Assembly: GCF_049670895.1 (NCBI RefSeq)
Contig: NZ_CP187170.1
DNA from: Pasteurella sp049670895
Lineage (GTDB): Bacteria; Pseudomonadota; Gammaproteobacteria; Enterobacterales; Pasteurellaceae
Length of the DNA: 64,000 nucleotides
Reading direction: 5' to 3' (one strand)
Position numbers and translations under genes: made by a program. Shown here in pieces: positions 8,847 to 22,464 of this stretch (its first letter is position 1; each line of letters begins with the position of its first letter). The notes below the pieces were generated by a model. That model ran no database searches. It was not told the origin of the DNA and was given only the letters and a program-made list of their open reading frames with translations.

Positions 8847-9995
8847 TTATGCCTTCGGCATATGATTGGCAAGTAAATATAATCGAGCGATGTTTTGTGC
8901 GGTGGAAATTAAATTTTTTCGACCGCACTTTAAGGTCGCTTCCAGTCCGCCCACTTGGCGTATAATTGGGAAAACAGCATCAATACCCGCTTGATAAACC
9001 ACTTCGTAATCTTCTTTGAGACTGCCTACGATGGCAATCACAGGTTTGTGATATTGTTTAGCCATTTTAGCCACGCCTGCGGGGGTTTTTCCGTGTACGG
9101 TCTGACTGTCCATTCCCCCTTCTCCTGTAATCACTAGGTCTGAATTGGCAATAACCTGTTGTAGTTTTACCGCATTCATCACAATATCAACCCCTGATTT
9201 TAATGAGACATTCGGCAGTAATAGTAGTCCGCCTCCCATTCCCCCTGCGGCACCTGCACCAATATGATCTCGAATATTGCGTTGATATTGTTGTTCTACA
9301 ATGTGTGAGAAATGAAGTAGTGCATTATCTAAAATCTTCACCATCTCTGCGGTTGCCCCTTTTTGTGGTCCAAATACGGCAGCTGCACCACGAGGACCGC
9401 ATAAAGGGTTGTTCACATCACAAGCCACCTCAATTTCAACCTGTGATAAGCGATGATCTAGTTGAGATAAATCAATACGCATGATCGCTTGTAATTGTTC
9501 GCCACCAAATCCAATGGGTTGATTATATTGATCGAGAAAGGTTGCTCCCAGTGCTTGCAACATGCCCACACCACCGTCATTCGTCGCACTTCCACCAATG
9601 CCCAGAATAATTTTTTTTACCCCTAAATCCAGTGCTGAACGAATGAGTTGCCCTGTCCCGAAACTGGTGGTTTTTAGCGGATTGCGTTGATTTATCGGCA
9701 CTAAGTGTAAGCCTGACGCCGCTGCCATCTCGATAATGGCGGTTTGCTTATCACCGGATAAGCCAAAAAAGCCTTGAATAGGATTGCCTAATGGGGCAGT
9801 AACTTCGGTATAAATGAATTCACCTTGTGTTGCATCCACTAAAGACTGTACTGTCCCTTCACCGCCATCTGCCATTGGAACAAGGTCATAGCTCGAGTCG
9901 GGTAATATTTTTTGTAATCCTTCTTTAATGGCGGTTGCCACTTCAAGTGCGGTTAAACTTTCTTTGAAAGCATCAGGTGCAATGACAATTCGCAT
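8847..9995 (-). CDS. glxK: Glycerate kinase (GarK/GlxK family)
   Basis: This enzyme phosphorylates D-glycerate (to 2- or 3-phosphoglycerate depending on subtype), feeding sugar-acid or glyoxylate carbon into glycolysis. It has 382 residues, the class I glycerate kinase length. MRIVIAPDAFKESLTALEVA is the typical start; the glycine-rich GIGGSATNDGGVGMLQALGA and VITGEGGMDSQT motifs are present. An inverted pair of USS-like sequences lies inside the 3' end (about 8896-8932). It follows a GntP-type permease by 14 bp on the same strand, a likely uptake-plus-kinase operon. H. influenzae has a comparable pair next to a CdaR-type regulator; no such regulator is adjacent here. Confidence 0.93.
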   Translation of the reverse strand: MRIVIAPDAFKESLTALEVATAIKEGLQKILPDSSYDLVPMADGGEGTVQSLVDATQGEFIYTEVTAPLGNPIQGFFGLSGDKQTAIIEMAAASGLHLVPINQRNPLKTTSFGTGQLIRSALDLGVKKIILGIGGSATNDGGVGMLQALGATFLDQYNQPIGFGGEQLQAIMRIDLSQLDHRLSQVEIEVACDVNNPLCGPRGAAAVFGPQKGATAEMVKILDNALLHFSHIVEQQYQRNIRDHIGAGAAGGMGGGLLLLPNVSLKSGVDIVMNAVKLQQVIANSDLVITGEGGMDSQTVHGKTPAGVAKMAKQYHKPVIAIVGSLKEDYEVVYQAGIDAVFPIIRQVGGLEATLKCGRKNLISTAQNIARLYLLANHMPKA

Positions 9996-10009
9996 AAGTG
10001 TATTCCTTA

Positions 10010-11386
10010 TTACAATAGAATGAGTGAAAGTAGATAAACGGTGATGATCCCCACTATTCCCATAATAAATGTTAAGGTGGTTTGTGTGCGGTAACCTTGT
10101 TGTGGTGTCATCTTACTGAAGTTAGTGACGACCCAATAATAGCTATCATTAGCATGGGATACACACATCGCCCCTGATGAAATCGCCATCACCGTTAAGG
10201 CGGCTGCCATTTCCGAGGTTAAACCGAGTGCATTCATTAAGGAATCTTGTGCGTGAAACATGCCCATGATGGACGCCGTGGTAATAATTGCCACCGTTGA
10301 GCTTCCTTGTGCACTTTTTAAAATGGCAGCAATTAAGAATGGAAAGAAAATGCCTGCGGTGCTGATAATATGTGCATTTTGCTTAATATATTCCACAAAG
10401 CCCGCTTGAGTAATCACTTTGCCAAGCACCCCGCCAGCGGCAGTGATAAATAAGATTGGACCAACGAGTTTTAGGGTGTCATTGGTGAGTTGATCAAAGT
10501 CGCCAACTTTATGTGTTTTAATTAATAAGAGGATGGAAAAAATGACGCCAATGGCTAACGCAATAATTGGATGACCTAAAAACTGCAGTAAAATACCGAG
10601 ATCGCCACCGATTTCAAGAATTTTACTGATAGAACCTAATGCCATTAGGAAAATTGGGGCACAGATTGGGGCAAGGCTTAAGGTACCAGAGGGTAAGCTG
10701 CCGTATTGTTTGAGTAACTCATCATAACTTTTCGCAATGAGGTCATCAGGATTTTCTTCCGTTAAGGTCATATTCCGACTGACCCATTTCGCAAACAGGT
10801 AGCTGGCAAAAAGAACGGGTATGGAAACTAAAACGCCTATGCCAATCACTAATAATAGGTTATGGCTTAGCCCAACCGCACCTGCTGCAGCAATTGGTCC
10901 TGGTGTAGGCGGAATAAACACATGAGAAGCATAAAGCCCCGCACTTAATGCCACGGTCATGCCAAGCGGATTGGCAAGAATTTTTTTACGTAACGCTTCT
11001 CGAATCGGGTTAAGCACAACGAAACCACTGTCGCAAAAAACAGGAATTCCCACAACCCAGCCCATAATTAACATCGCCAATTCTGGGTTTTTATGCCCGA
11101 CGAGCTTAACCACCAGATCGGCTAATTTCATTGCCGCCCCTGTTTTTTCAAGCACCATACCAATGATGGCACCAAAAATAATCACAATCCCAATGCTTTT
11201 AAACATCCCACTAAAGCCATCTCCGATCATGGCTGGAATTTTAGCAAGTGGAATGCCCGCAATAAACGCGAGGGCGAGAGAAATGGACATTAAGGCAAGA
11301 AAAGGATGAACATTCACTTTGGCGATAAGCCAGATCATGACAATGATGGCAATGACAAAGACACAGATTAATGCAATACCACTCAT
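10010..11386 (-). CDS. GntP-family permease, probable glycerate/sugar-acid transporter
   Basis: An inner-membrane proton symporter of the gluconate (GntP) family, 458 residues, strongly hydrophobic with about 12-14 predicted membrane segments. The family stretch PVFCDSGFVVLNPI lies near residue 115-130, and late AISSGAMCVSHANDSYYWVV is also typical. The neighbouring glycerate kinase suggests glycerate or a related sugar acid as substrate rather than gluconate; this is inferred from context only. Start at 11386 follows an AGGAGG-type site. Confidence 0.88.
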   Translation of the reverse strand: MSGIALICVFVIAIIVMIWLIAKVNVHPFLALMSISLALAFIAGIPLAKIPAMIGDGFSGMFKSIGIVIIFGAIIGMVLEKTGAAMKLADLVVKLVGHKNPELAMLIMGWVVGIPVFCDSGFVVLNPIREALRKKILANPLGMTVALSAGLYASHVFIPPTPGPIAAAGAVGLSHNLLLVIGIGVLVSIPVLFASYLFAKWVSRNMTLTEENPDDLIAKSYDELLKQYGSLPSGTLSLAPICAPIFLMALGSISKILEIGGDLGILLQFLGHPIIALAIGVIFSILLLIKTHKVGDFDQLTNDTLKLVGPILFITAAGGVLGKVITQAGFVEYIKQNAHIISTAGIFFPFLIAAILKSAQGSSTVAIITTASIMGMFHAQDSLMNALGLTSEMAAALTVMAISSGAMCVSHANDSYYWVVTNFSKMTPQQGYRTQTTLTFIMGIVGIITVYLLSLILL

Positions 11387-11664
11387 AGTAACCTCCTAAT
11401 TATTTATTGTAGAAGCACAAAGCAGATTGATTCTTGTTGTGTTGAGGTAAGGAAGAGAAATAAATTTGTTATCTCAATCGCTTACAGTGTAAGGCTAACT
11501 CTTGATGACAAAACCGATCAAGATGTAGTTTATATATCATATTTATTTTGCGGTGTAAGTAAAAATCTGATCTTCTACGATATAGCGTAACGTTTTTGCG
11601 GATTACTCTCTGTGCTGTGAATAGGAAATTCAAGACAGATATCGTACATTTTTTAATAAAAAAC

Positions 11665-11693
11665 TTTACAACAAGGTGTAATTCTATTAAAAT
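11665..11693 (+). promoter_or_regulatory. Promoter of rplJ-rplL-rpoB-rpoC
   Basis: TTTACA (11665-11670) and TAAAAT (11688-11693) are spaced by 17 bp. The unit needs its own promoter because rplK-rplA end 3 kb upstream at a terminator. The gene-free stretch 11387-11945 holds this promoter, the leader RNA described next and a USS at about 11876. I see nothing supported in 11400-11660 beyond the upstream region of the permease gene. Confidence 0.6.
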
Positions 11694-11760
11694 TTCGCTC
11701 CTGAATTTTGTCATTCTAGATGATGAAATGGTTGATGGTGCTTGACCACATTCAAGCCCC

Positions 11761-11850
11761 GTCCGAGACCGTAGGTGAAATGATGGATATCATCTCTTAA
11801 TTTGCCCTACGTAGATGGTGAACAGACAGAATTTTCTGCTTCTGGACACC
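11761..11850 (+). promoter_or_regulatory. L10-type ribosomal leader (rplJ autoregulation element)
   Basis: The segment GTCCGAGACCGTAGGTG (11761-11777) and the later CCTACGTAGATGGTGA (11807-11822) match the L10-(L7/L12)4 binding leader known upstream of enterobacterial rplJ. The outer GTCC (11761) can pair with GGAC (11844-11847). In E. coli this RNA lets the L10-L12 complex repress rplJ and rplL translation; the same is expected here. Confidence 0.75.
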
Positions 11851-11945
11851 TTAGCCTCACAAAATAGTCGTACCAAAGTGCGGTCATTTTTTGAGATTTT
11901 TTGTAAATTCCGCTTAGGCGGAGTGTATTCAGGAGCTAAAAGCCA

Positions 11946-12437
11946 ATGGCATTAAATCTTCAAGACAAACAAGCAATTGTTGCTGAAGTAAACGAAGCAG
12001 CCAAAGGTGCCCTATCAGCTGTTATCGCGGATTCTCGTGGTGTAACAGTAGATAAAATGACTGAATTACGTAAAGCAGCTCGTGAAAACGGCGTTTCAAT
12101 GCGTGTTGTTCGTAATACTTTATTACGTCGTGCGGTTGAAGGTACTGAATTTGAGTGCTTAAAAGATACGTTTGTAGGTCCAACACTTATCGCATTCTCT
12201 ACTGAACATCCAGGTGCAGCTGCACGTTTGTTCAAAGACTTTGCTAAAGCAAACGATAAGTTTGAAATTAAAGGTGCAGCCTTTGAAGGTAAGATTCAAG
12301 ATGTTGAATTCTTAGCAACATTACCAACTTACGACGAAGCAATTGCACGTTTAATGGGCACAATGAAAGAAGCTGCGGCAGGCAAACTTGTTCGCACTCT
12401 TGCGGCATTACGCGACAAATTACAAGAAGCAGCTTAA
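11946..12437 (+). CDS. rplJ: 50S ribosomal protein L10
   Basis: L10 is the base of the L12 stalk and binds 23S rRNA near L11. It has 163 residues (E. coli 165), with the canonical N-terminal MALNLQDKQAIVAEVNE and the C-terminal helix that carries L12 dimers. It is first in the rplJ-rplL-rpoBC unit, about 95 bp after the L10 leader. Confidence 0.98.
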   Translation: MALNLQDKQAIVAEVNEAAKGALSAVIADSRGVTVDKMTELRKAARENGVSMRVVRNTLLRRAVEGTEFECLKDTFVGPTLIAFSTEHPGAAARLFKDFAKANDKFEIKGAAFEGKIQDVEFLATLPTYDEAIARLMGTMKEAAAGKLVRTLAALRDKLQEAA

Positions 12438-12488
12438 TCCAGCCGTTTCTTAACTCGTTTAACTTTTTTACTTTAGGAATTGATTGTT

Positions 12489-12857
12489 ATGTCATTAACT
12501 AACGAACAAATCATTGAAGCGATCGCTTCTAAATCTGTAACTGAAATCGTAGAATTAATCACTGCGATGGAAGAAAAATTTGGTGTTTCTGCAGCGGCAG
12601 CAGCAGTAGCAGTAGCAGCGGGTCCAGCAGAAGCAGCTGAAGAGAAAACTGAATTCGACGTAGTTCTTGCAGGTGCAGGTGCTAACAAAGTAGCAGTTAT
12701 CAAAGCAGTACGTGGTGCAACTGGCTTAGGCTTAAAAGAAGCGAAAGACTTAGTTGAATCTGCTCCAGCAGTATTGAAAGAAGGTATCTCTAAAGCTGAA
12801 GCTGAAGCACTTAAGAAAGAATTAGAAGAAGCTGGTGCACAAGTAGAAGTTAAATAA
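12489..12857 (+). CDS. rplL: 50S ribosomal protein L7/L12
   Basis: L12 dimers form the flexible stalk that recruits translational GTPases. The start is placed at ATG 12489 (MSLTNEQIIEAIAS, the family N-terminus), about 10 bp after the AGGA at 12475-12478; an in-frame TTG at 12480 sits directly on that ribosome-binding site and is unlikely. It has 122 residues: N-terminal dimerisation domain, alanine-rich hinge (AAAAAVAVAAGPAEAAEE), and globular C-terminal domain. Confidence 0.98.
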   Translation: MSLTNEQIIEAIASKSVTEIVELITAMEEKFGVSAAAAAVAVAAGPAEAAEEKTEFDVVLAGAGANKVAVIKAVRGATGLGLKEAKDLVESAPAVLKEGISKAEAEALKKELEEAGAQVEVK

Positions 12858-12890
12858 TTTTGACTGACTTGTAAGCCCTTCTAAGGCTCG

Positions 12891-12921
12891 ATGGCTGGTG
12901 GTTTTTCCATCAGCCATTTTG
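12891..12921 (+). terminator. Attenuator between rplL and rpoB
   Basis: An 11-bp stem (12891-12901 with 12907-12917, one G-U pair) and five-T loop are followed only by a short TTTTG tail. A partial terminator at this position lowers rpoBC transcription relative to rplJL in E. coli; the weak T-tract fits read-through. Confidence 0.6.
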
Positions 12922-13131
12922 TGCTATCAAAACAGAACAAATTTTTCCGTTTAGTTTTTCTGTTTTTCTTCTCAAGTTAATTACGTTCACATAATTTGGG
13001 AATTCCGCTCATCAGAAGTAAGGTTCAGAGTGCGGCATCTGGAAACGGTATCTTTACACGCATACATAATGCCCAAGCAACATCATCAGCATTGTGTATT
13101 TGGTTCACTGAAACACAAGCAGAGGAACCCT

Positions 13132-16100
13132 ATGGTTTACTCCTACACAGAGAAAAAACGTATTCGTAAAGACTTCGGCAAACGCCCGCAAGTTTTAAAT
13201 GTACCTTATTTATTAACTATCCAACTTGATTCTTTCGATAAATTCATTCAAAGAGATCCTGAAGGTCAGCAAGGTTTAGAAGCAGCATTCCGCTCCGTAT
13301 TCCCAATCGTTAGCAATAACGGCAACACAGAATTACAATATGTAAGCTATCAATTGGGTGAGCCTGTATTTGACGTGAGAGAATGTCAAATTCGTGGTAC
13401 CACTTATGCTGCACCATTACGTGTGAAATTACGCTTAGTCAGTTATGATAAAGACGCTGCACCAGGCACGATCAAAGATATTAAAGAACAAGAAGTGTAC
13501 ATGGGGGAAATCCCATTAATGACCGATAACGGTACTTTTGTGATTAATGGTACTGAGCGTGTTATCGTGTCGCAATTACACCGTAGCCCAGGCGTTTTCT
13601 TTGATTCTGACAAAGGTAAAACACATTCTTCAGGTAAAGTTTTATATAACGCAAGAATTATCCCTTACCGTGGTTCATGGTTAGACTTTGAATTCGATCC
13701 GAAAGATAACTTATATGCACGTATCGACCGTCGTCGTAAATTACCTGCTACCATTATTTTACGTGCGTTAAATTACACCACTGAGCAAATTTTAGATATT
13801 TTCTTCGATAAAGTTGTTTTTGAAATCAGCAATAACAAGTTATTGATGACCTTAGTACCAGAAAGATTACGTGGTGAAACAGCAACCTTCGATATTGAAG
13901 CAAACGGCAAAGTGTATGTTGAACGTGGTCGTCGTATTACTGCCCGTCATATCCGTGCACTTGAAAAAGATCAAATTACCCAAGTGGAAGTGCCAACCGA
14001 ATATATCGTGGGCAAAGTATCGGCAAAAGATTATGTGGATTTAGAGTCGGGTGAAATTGTTTGCCCAGCCAATATGGAAATTTCCTTAGAAATGTTGGCA
14101 AAACTTGCACAAGCTGGTTACAAAACCATTGAAACGCTTTTCACTAACGATTTAGATTACGGTCCTTATATTTCGGAAACCTTGCGTGTTGATCCATCAA
14201 ACGATCGCTTAAGTGCATTAGTTGAAATTTACCGCATGATGCGTCCAGGTGAGCCACCAACAAAAGAAGCTGCAGAAGGCTTATTTGACAACTTATTCTT
14301 CTCATCAGACCGTTATGATTTATCTGCGGTAGGTCGCATGAAATTTAACCGCTCTTTAGGTATTGATGAAGAGACGGGTAGCGGCATTTTAAGCAACGAT
14401 GACATCATCGGTGTGATGAAAAAACTGATCGAGATCCGTAACGGTCGTGGCGAAGTGGATGATATCGACCACTTAGGCAACCGTCGTATTCGTTCTGTGG
14501 GCGAAATGGCAGAAAACCAGTTCCGTATTGGCTTAGTGCGTGTGGAAAGAGCGGTGAAAGAACGCTTATCTTTAGGTGATTTAGATGCAGTCACACCACA
14601 AGATTTGATCAACGCAAAACCAATTTCTGCGGCAGTAAAAGAATTCTTTGGTTCTTCACAACTTTCCCAGTTCATGGATCAAAACAACCCGTTATCAGAA
14701 GTCACGCATAAACGTCGTATTTCTGCATTAGGTCCGGGTGGTTTGACTCGTGAACGTGCAGGCTTCGAGGTGCGAGACGTTCACGCAACGCACTACGGTC
14801 GTGTGTGTCCAATCGAAACCCCAGAGGGTCCAAACATCGGTTTGATCAACTCACTTTCTGTTTACGCACGTACGAATGATTACGGTTTCTTAGAAACTCC
14901 ATACCGTAAAGTTGTCAATGGTCAAGTGACAGAAGAAATTGAATATTTATCGGCAATTGAAGAAGGTAAATATGTGATCGCACAGGCGAACTCCAATCTC
15001 GATGAAGAGTTACGCTTTACTGATTCGTTCGTTACTTGTCGTGGTGAACACGGTGAATCTGGTTTATATCGTCCAGATGAAATTCATTATATGGACGTTT
15101 CCACTCAACAAGTGGTATCGGTGGCGGCAGCGTTAATCCCATTCCTTGAGCATGACGATGCGAACCGTGCGTTAATGGGTGCGAACATGCAACGTCAAGC
15201 GGTGCCAACATTACGTGCGGATAAACCATTAGTGGGTACAGGTATTGAGAAAGCCGTAGCGGTTGACTCTGGTGTGACCGTGATCGCAAAACGTGGTGGT
15301 ACGGTGCAATATGTTGATGCATCACGTATCGTGGTGAAAGTCAACGAAGATGAAACTATCCCAGGTGAAGCGGGTATTGACATTTATAATCTTGTGAAAT
15401 ACACCCGTTCAAACCAAAATACCTGTATTAACCAAATTCCTTGTGTGTCATTAGGTGAGCCTATTGGTCGTGGCGAAGTGTTAGCCGATGGTCCTTCAAC
15501 AGACTTAGGTGAATTAGCCCTTGGTCAAAATATGCGTGTAGCATTCATGCCTTGGAATGGTTATAACTTCGAAGACTCCATGTTAGTGTCTGAGCGTGTG
15601 GTGCAAGAAGATCGTTTCACCACGATTCACATTCAAGAACTTTCTTGTGTGGCACGTGATACCAAATTAGGTTCAGAAGAAATCACGGCGGATATTCCAA
15701 ACGTAGGTGAAGCGGCATTAAGCAAATTAGATGAATCAGGTATTGTTTACATCGGTGCAGAAGTCAAAGGCGGCGATATTCTTGTGGGTAAAGTGACACC
15801 AAAAGGTGAAACACAATTAACCCCAGAAGAAAAATTATTACGTGCGATCTTCGGTGAAAAAGCTTCTGATGTGAAAGATTCTTCATTGCGTGTCCCAAAC
15901 AGCGTATCGGGTACGGTTATCGACGTGCAAGTCTTCACTCGCGATGGTGTTGAAAAAGACAAACGTGCACTTGAAATTGAAGAAATGCAATTAAAACAAG
16001 CGAAAAAAGACCTTGTGGAAGAATTAGAAATCCTTGAGGCTGGCTTGTTTACTCGTGTGCGTAACTTGCTTATCGCAGGTGGTTTCGAGGCGAAAAACTT

Positions 16101-17160
16101 AGATAAATTAGACCGCACTAAATGGTTAGAGCAATCATTAAGTGATGAAGCACAACAAAACCAATTAGAGCAACTTGCGGAACAATACGAAGAATTACGT
16201 AAAGAATTTGAACGTAAGTTAGAAGTGCAACGTGGCAAGATCATCCAAGGTGATGATTTAGCACCGGGCGTGTTGAAAGTGGTGAAAGTGTATCTTGCGG
16301 TGAAACGTCAGATCCAACCTGGTGATAAAATGGCGGGTCGTCACGGTAACAAAGGGGTTATCTCAAAAATCAACCCTGTGGAAGATATGCCATACGATGA
16401 AAACGGCCAACCAGTTGATATCGTGTTGAACCCACTGGGCGTTCCATCACGTATGAACATCGGTCAGATCCTTGAAACCCACTTAGGTTTAGCAGCGAAA
16501 GGCATCGGTGACAAGATCAATGCAATGATCAAACAACAACAAGAAGTGGCGAAATTGCGTGAATATATGCAAAAAGCCTACGACTTGGGTCACGGTTCAC
16601 AAAAAGTGGATCTAAGCACCTTCTCTGATGAAGAAGTGATGCGTTTAGCGCAAAACTTACGTAAAGGTTTACCGCTTGCCACTCCAGTATTCGATGGTGC
16701 ACATGAAAGCGAAATCAAAGGCTTATTAGAATTAGGTGGCTTACCAACTTCAGGTCAAATTACCTTATTCGATGGCCGCACTGGTGAGAAATTTGAGCGT
16801 CCAGTAACTGTTGGTTATATGTATATGCTCAAATTGAACCACTTAGTTGATGACAAAATGCATGCACGTTCAACTGGTTCTTATAGCTTGGTTACACAGC
16901 AACCATTAGGTGGTAAAGCTCAATTCGGTGGTCAGCGTTTCGGTGAGATGGAGGTATGGGCACTTGAAGCATACGGTGCAGCATATACCTTACAAGAGAT
17001 GTTAACTGTGAAATCCGATGACGTGAACGGCCGTACGAAGATGTATAAAAACATCGTGGGTGGCACACATCAAATGGATCCAGGCACACCAGAATCTTTC
17101 AACGTAATTATGAAAGAGATCCGCTCGCTTGGTATCAACATTGATTTAGATGAAGATTAA
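13132..17160 (+). CDS. rpoB: RNA polymerase subunit beta
   Basis: The beta subunit forms much of the RNA polymerase active-site cleft. The start is ATG 13132 (MVYSYTEKKRIRKDFGKRPQ), preceded by AGAGGA; the upstream in-frame extension to 13030 has no family homology. The length is 1342 residues, identical to E. coli. The rifampicin region (about residues 505-535) reads SSQLSQFMDQNNPLSEVTHK then RRISALGPGG, all wild type, so rifampicin sensitivity is expected from this gene. An inverted USS pair separates it from rpoC. Confidence 0.99.
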   Translation: MVYSYTEKKRIRKDFGKRPQVLNVPYLLTIQLDSFDKFIQRDPEGQQGLEAAFRSVFPIVSNNGNTELQYVSYQLGEPVFDVRECQIRGTTYAAPLRVKLRLVSYDKDAAPGTIKDIKEQEVYMGEIPLMTDNGTFVINGTERVIVSQLHRSPGVFFDSDKGKTHSSGKVLYNARIIPYRGSWLDFEFDPKDNLYARIDRRRKLPATIILRALNYTTEQILDIFFDKVVFEISNNKLLMTLVPERLRGETATFDIEANGKVYVERGRRITARHIRALEKDQITQVEVPTEYIVGKVSAKDYVDLESGEIVCPANMEISLEMLAKLAQAGYKTIETLFTNDLDYGPYISETLRVDPSNDRLSALVEIYRMMRPGEPPTKEAAEGLFDNLFFSSDRYDLSAVGRMKFNRSLGIDEETGSGILSNDDIIGVMKKLIEIRNGRGEVDDIDHLGNRRIRSVGEMAENQFRIGLVRVERAVKERLSLGDLDAVTPQDLINAKPISAAVKEFFGSSQLSQFMDQNNPLSEVTHKRRISALGPGGLTRERAGFEVRDVHATHYGRVCPIETPEGPNIGLINSLSVYARTNDYGFLETPYRKVVNGQVTEEIEYLSAIEEGKYVIAQANSNLDEELRFTDSFVTCRGEHGESGLYRPDEIHYMDVSTQQVVSVAAALIPFLEHDDANRALMGANMQRQAVPTLRADKPLVGTGIEKAVAVDSGVTVIAKRGGTVQYVDASRIVVKVNEDETIPGEAGIDIYNLVKYTRSNQNTCINQIPCVSLGEPIGRGEVLADGPSTDLGELALGQNMRVAFMPWNGYNFEDSMLVSERVVQEDRFTTIHIQELSCVARDTKLGSEEITADIPNVGEAALSKLDESGIVYIGAEVKGGDILVGKVTPKGETQLTPEEKLLRAIFGEKASDVKDSSLRVPNSVSGTVIDVQVFTRDGVEKDKRALEIEEMQLKQAKKDLVEELEILEAGLFTRVRNLLIAGGFEAKNLDKLDRTKWLEQSLSDEAQQNQLEQLAEQYEELRKEFERKLEVQRGKIIQGDDLAPGVLKVVKVYLAVKRQIQPGDKMAGRHGNKGVISKINPVEDMPYDENGQPVDIVLNPLGVPSRMNIGQILETHLGLAAKGIGDKINAMIKQQQEVAKLREYMQKAYDLGHGSQKVDLSTFSDEEVMRLAQNLRKGLPLATPVFDGAHESEIKGLLELGGLPTSGQITLFDGRTGEKFERPVTVGYMYMLKLNHLVDDKMHARSTGSYSLVTQQPLGGKAQFGGQRFGEMEVWALEAYGAAYTLQEMLTVKSDDVNGRTKMYKNIVGGTHQMDPGTPESFNVIMKEIRSLGINIDLDED

Positions 17161-17201
17161 TCTGAAATCATAACCAAGCTTGGTGTAAAGCAAAGTACGC
17201 T

Positions 17202-17240
17202 CAAGTGCGGTGAAAATTTTAAAAATTTCAACCGCACTTG
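17202..17240. repeat. Inverted pair of uptake signal sequences between rpoB and rpoC
   Basis: CAAGTGCGGT (17202-17211) and its exact reverse complement ACCGCACTTG (17231-17240) flank a 19-nt A/T stretch that itself can pair partly. In this family such pairs usually form hairpin terminators at gene ends. Here one lies within the rpoBC operon, 30 bp before the rpoC start. Confidence 0.9.
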
Positions 17241-17270
17241 AATAAGTTTAACTCCGACAGGAGCAAATCT

Positions 17271-21524
<4,254 letters not shown>

Positions 21525-21540
21525 GCCTCATTAATACTAA

Positions 21541-21571
21541 AAAAGCCCGAGCCTCAGGTTCGGGTTTTTTA
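21541..21571 (+). terminator. Terminator of the rplJL-rpoBC operon
   Basis: Arms CCCGAGCC (21546-21553) and GGTTCGGG (21557-21564, one G-U pair) with a 3-nt loop precede six T residues. Confidence 0.88.
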
Positions 21572-21600
21572 TTCGCTAAATAACAAAATTCCCTTTATAA

Positions 21601-21643
21601 TGACCGCACTTTATTCTATTTCAAACAGCAAAAAGTGCGGTCA
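21601..21643. repeat. Inverted USS pair upstream of nudC
   Basis: TGACCGCACTTT (21601-21612) and AAAGTGCGGTCA (21632-21643) are perfect inverted copies around a 19-nt spacer, followed by TTTTTT. It could serve as a backup terminator after rpoC as well as an uptake site. Confidence 0.85.
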
Positions 21644-21669
21644 TTTTTTGCAATATTTTGTGAGATTGT

Positions 21670-22464
21670 ATGAATGTGATTCAACCTAATGAGACAGGTT
21701 ACTGGCTATTAACCCAAGATTCTGCCTTATATTTGATTAATGGCAAATTGCCTCAAGGGAAAGCCTCTGATTTTCAATTACAAGGCTACAATGGCATGAT
21801 AATTGGTCAGATCAATCAGCAGCCTGTGTGGTTAGTGGAGGAACACGAAGAAAAGGGGCGAGAGTATTCTTCTTTACGTAGCTTATTATCCTTGCCTGAA
21901 GAACATTTCAATTTACTCAACCGTGCGGTTGAACTCAATTATTTTTTCAAAACCCACCGCTTTTGTGGCAAATGTGGATATCACACCGAAATTGCTCATA
22001 ATGAATGGGCGATTCAATGCCAAAATCCCCAATGTTCACATCGTACTTATCCAGTTATTTGCCCTTGTGTGATCGTGGCTGTGCGACGTGGGCATCAAAT
22101 TTTATTGGCGAATCATCAACGCCATAAAGGCGGGATTTATACCACCTTAGCAGGCTTTGTTGAAGTGGGTGAAACTCTTGAACAAGCGGTACACCGAGAA
22201 GTGTTTGAAGAAACAGGCATTAAGGTTCAGAATTTGCGTTATTTTGGCAGTCAACCTTGGGCATTTCCCAATTCTGCCATGGTGGGGTTTTTAGCGGATT
22301 ATGCAAGTGGTGAGATTTGTGTACAAGAACTGGAAATTCATGATGCACAGTGGTTTGATTATGATGCTCCCCTGCCTGAATTACCGCCAGAAGGCACGAT
22401 TGCATTGAAGTTAATTAAACATACGCTACAACTGTGTGCGGAAGAAGAAAGGAAAGTCAAATGA
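21670..22464 (+). CDS. nudC: NADH pyrophosphatase / NAD-capped RNA hydrolase NudC
   Basis: NudC is a cytoplasmic Nudix hydrolase that cleaves NADH and removes NAD caps from RNA 5' ends. It has 264 residues. The zinc-binding cysteines are C99, C102, C117 and C122. The Nudix box spans about 162-184 (GFVEVGETLEQ, then REVFEETGI), followed by the NudC-specific SQPWAFP at 194-200. The stop overlaps the hemE start (ATGA), so the two genes are coupled. Confidence 0.96.
   Translation: MNVIQPNETGYWLLTQDSALYLINGKLPQGKASDFQLQGYNGMIIGQINQQPVWLVEEHEEKGREYSSLRSLLSLPEEHFNLLNRAVELNYFFKTHRFCGKCGYHTEIAHNEWAIQCQNPQCSHRTYPVICPCVIVAVRRGHQILLANHQRHKGGIYTTLAGFVEVGETLEQAVHREVFEETGIKVQNLRYFGSQPWAFPNSAMVGFLADYASGEICVQELEIHDAQWFDYDAPLPELPPEGTIALKLIKHTLQLCAEEERKVK

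Noticed and set aside
11469..11714. 81-codon minus-strand frame upstream of rplJ
   Set aside because: No recognisable family, and it overlaps the rplJ promoter; most likely chance.
13030..13131. N-terminal extension of rpoB
   Set aside because: Family homology starts at MVYSYTEKK (13132), which has a good ribosome-binding site.
15747..16244. 165-codon minus-strand frame inside rpoB
   Set aside because: Serine-rich shadow frame opposite a conserved gene.
1776..17160. Streptomycin or rifampicin resistance mutations
   Set aside because: The key residues of S12 and of the RpoB rifampicin region are wild type.
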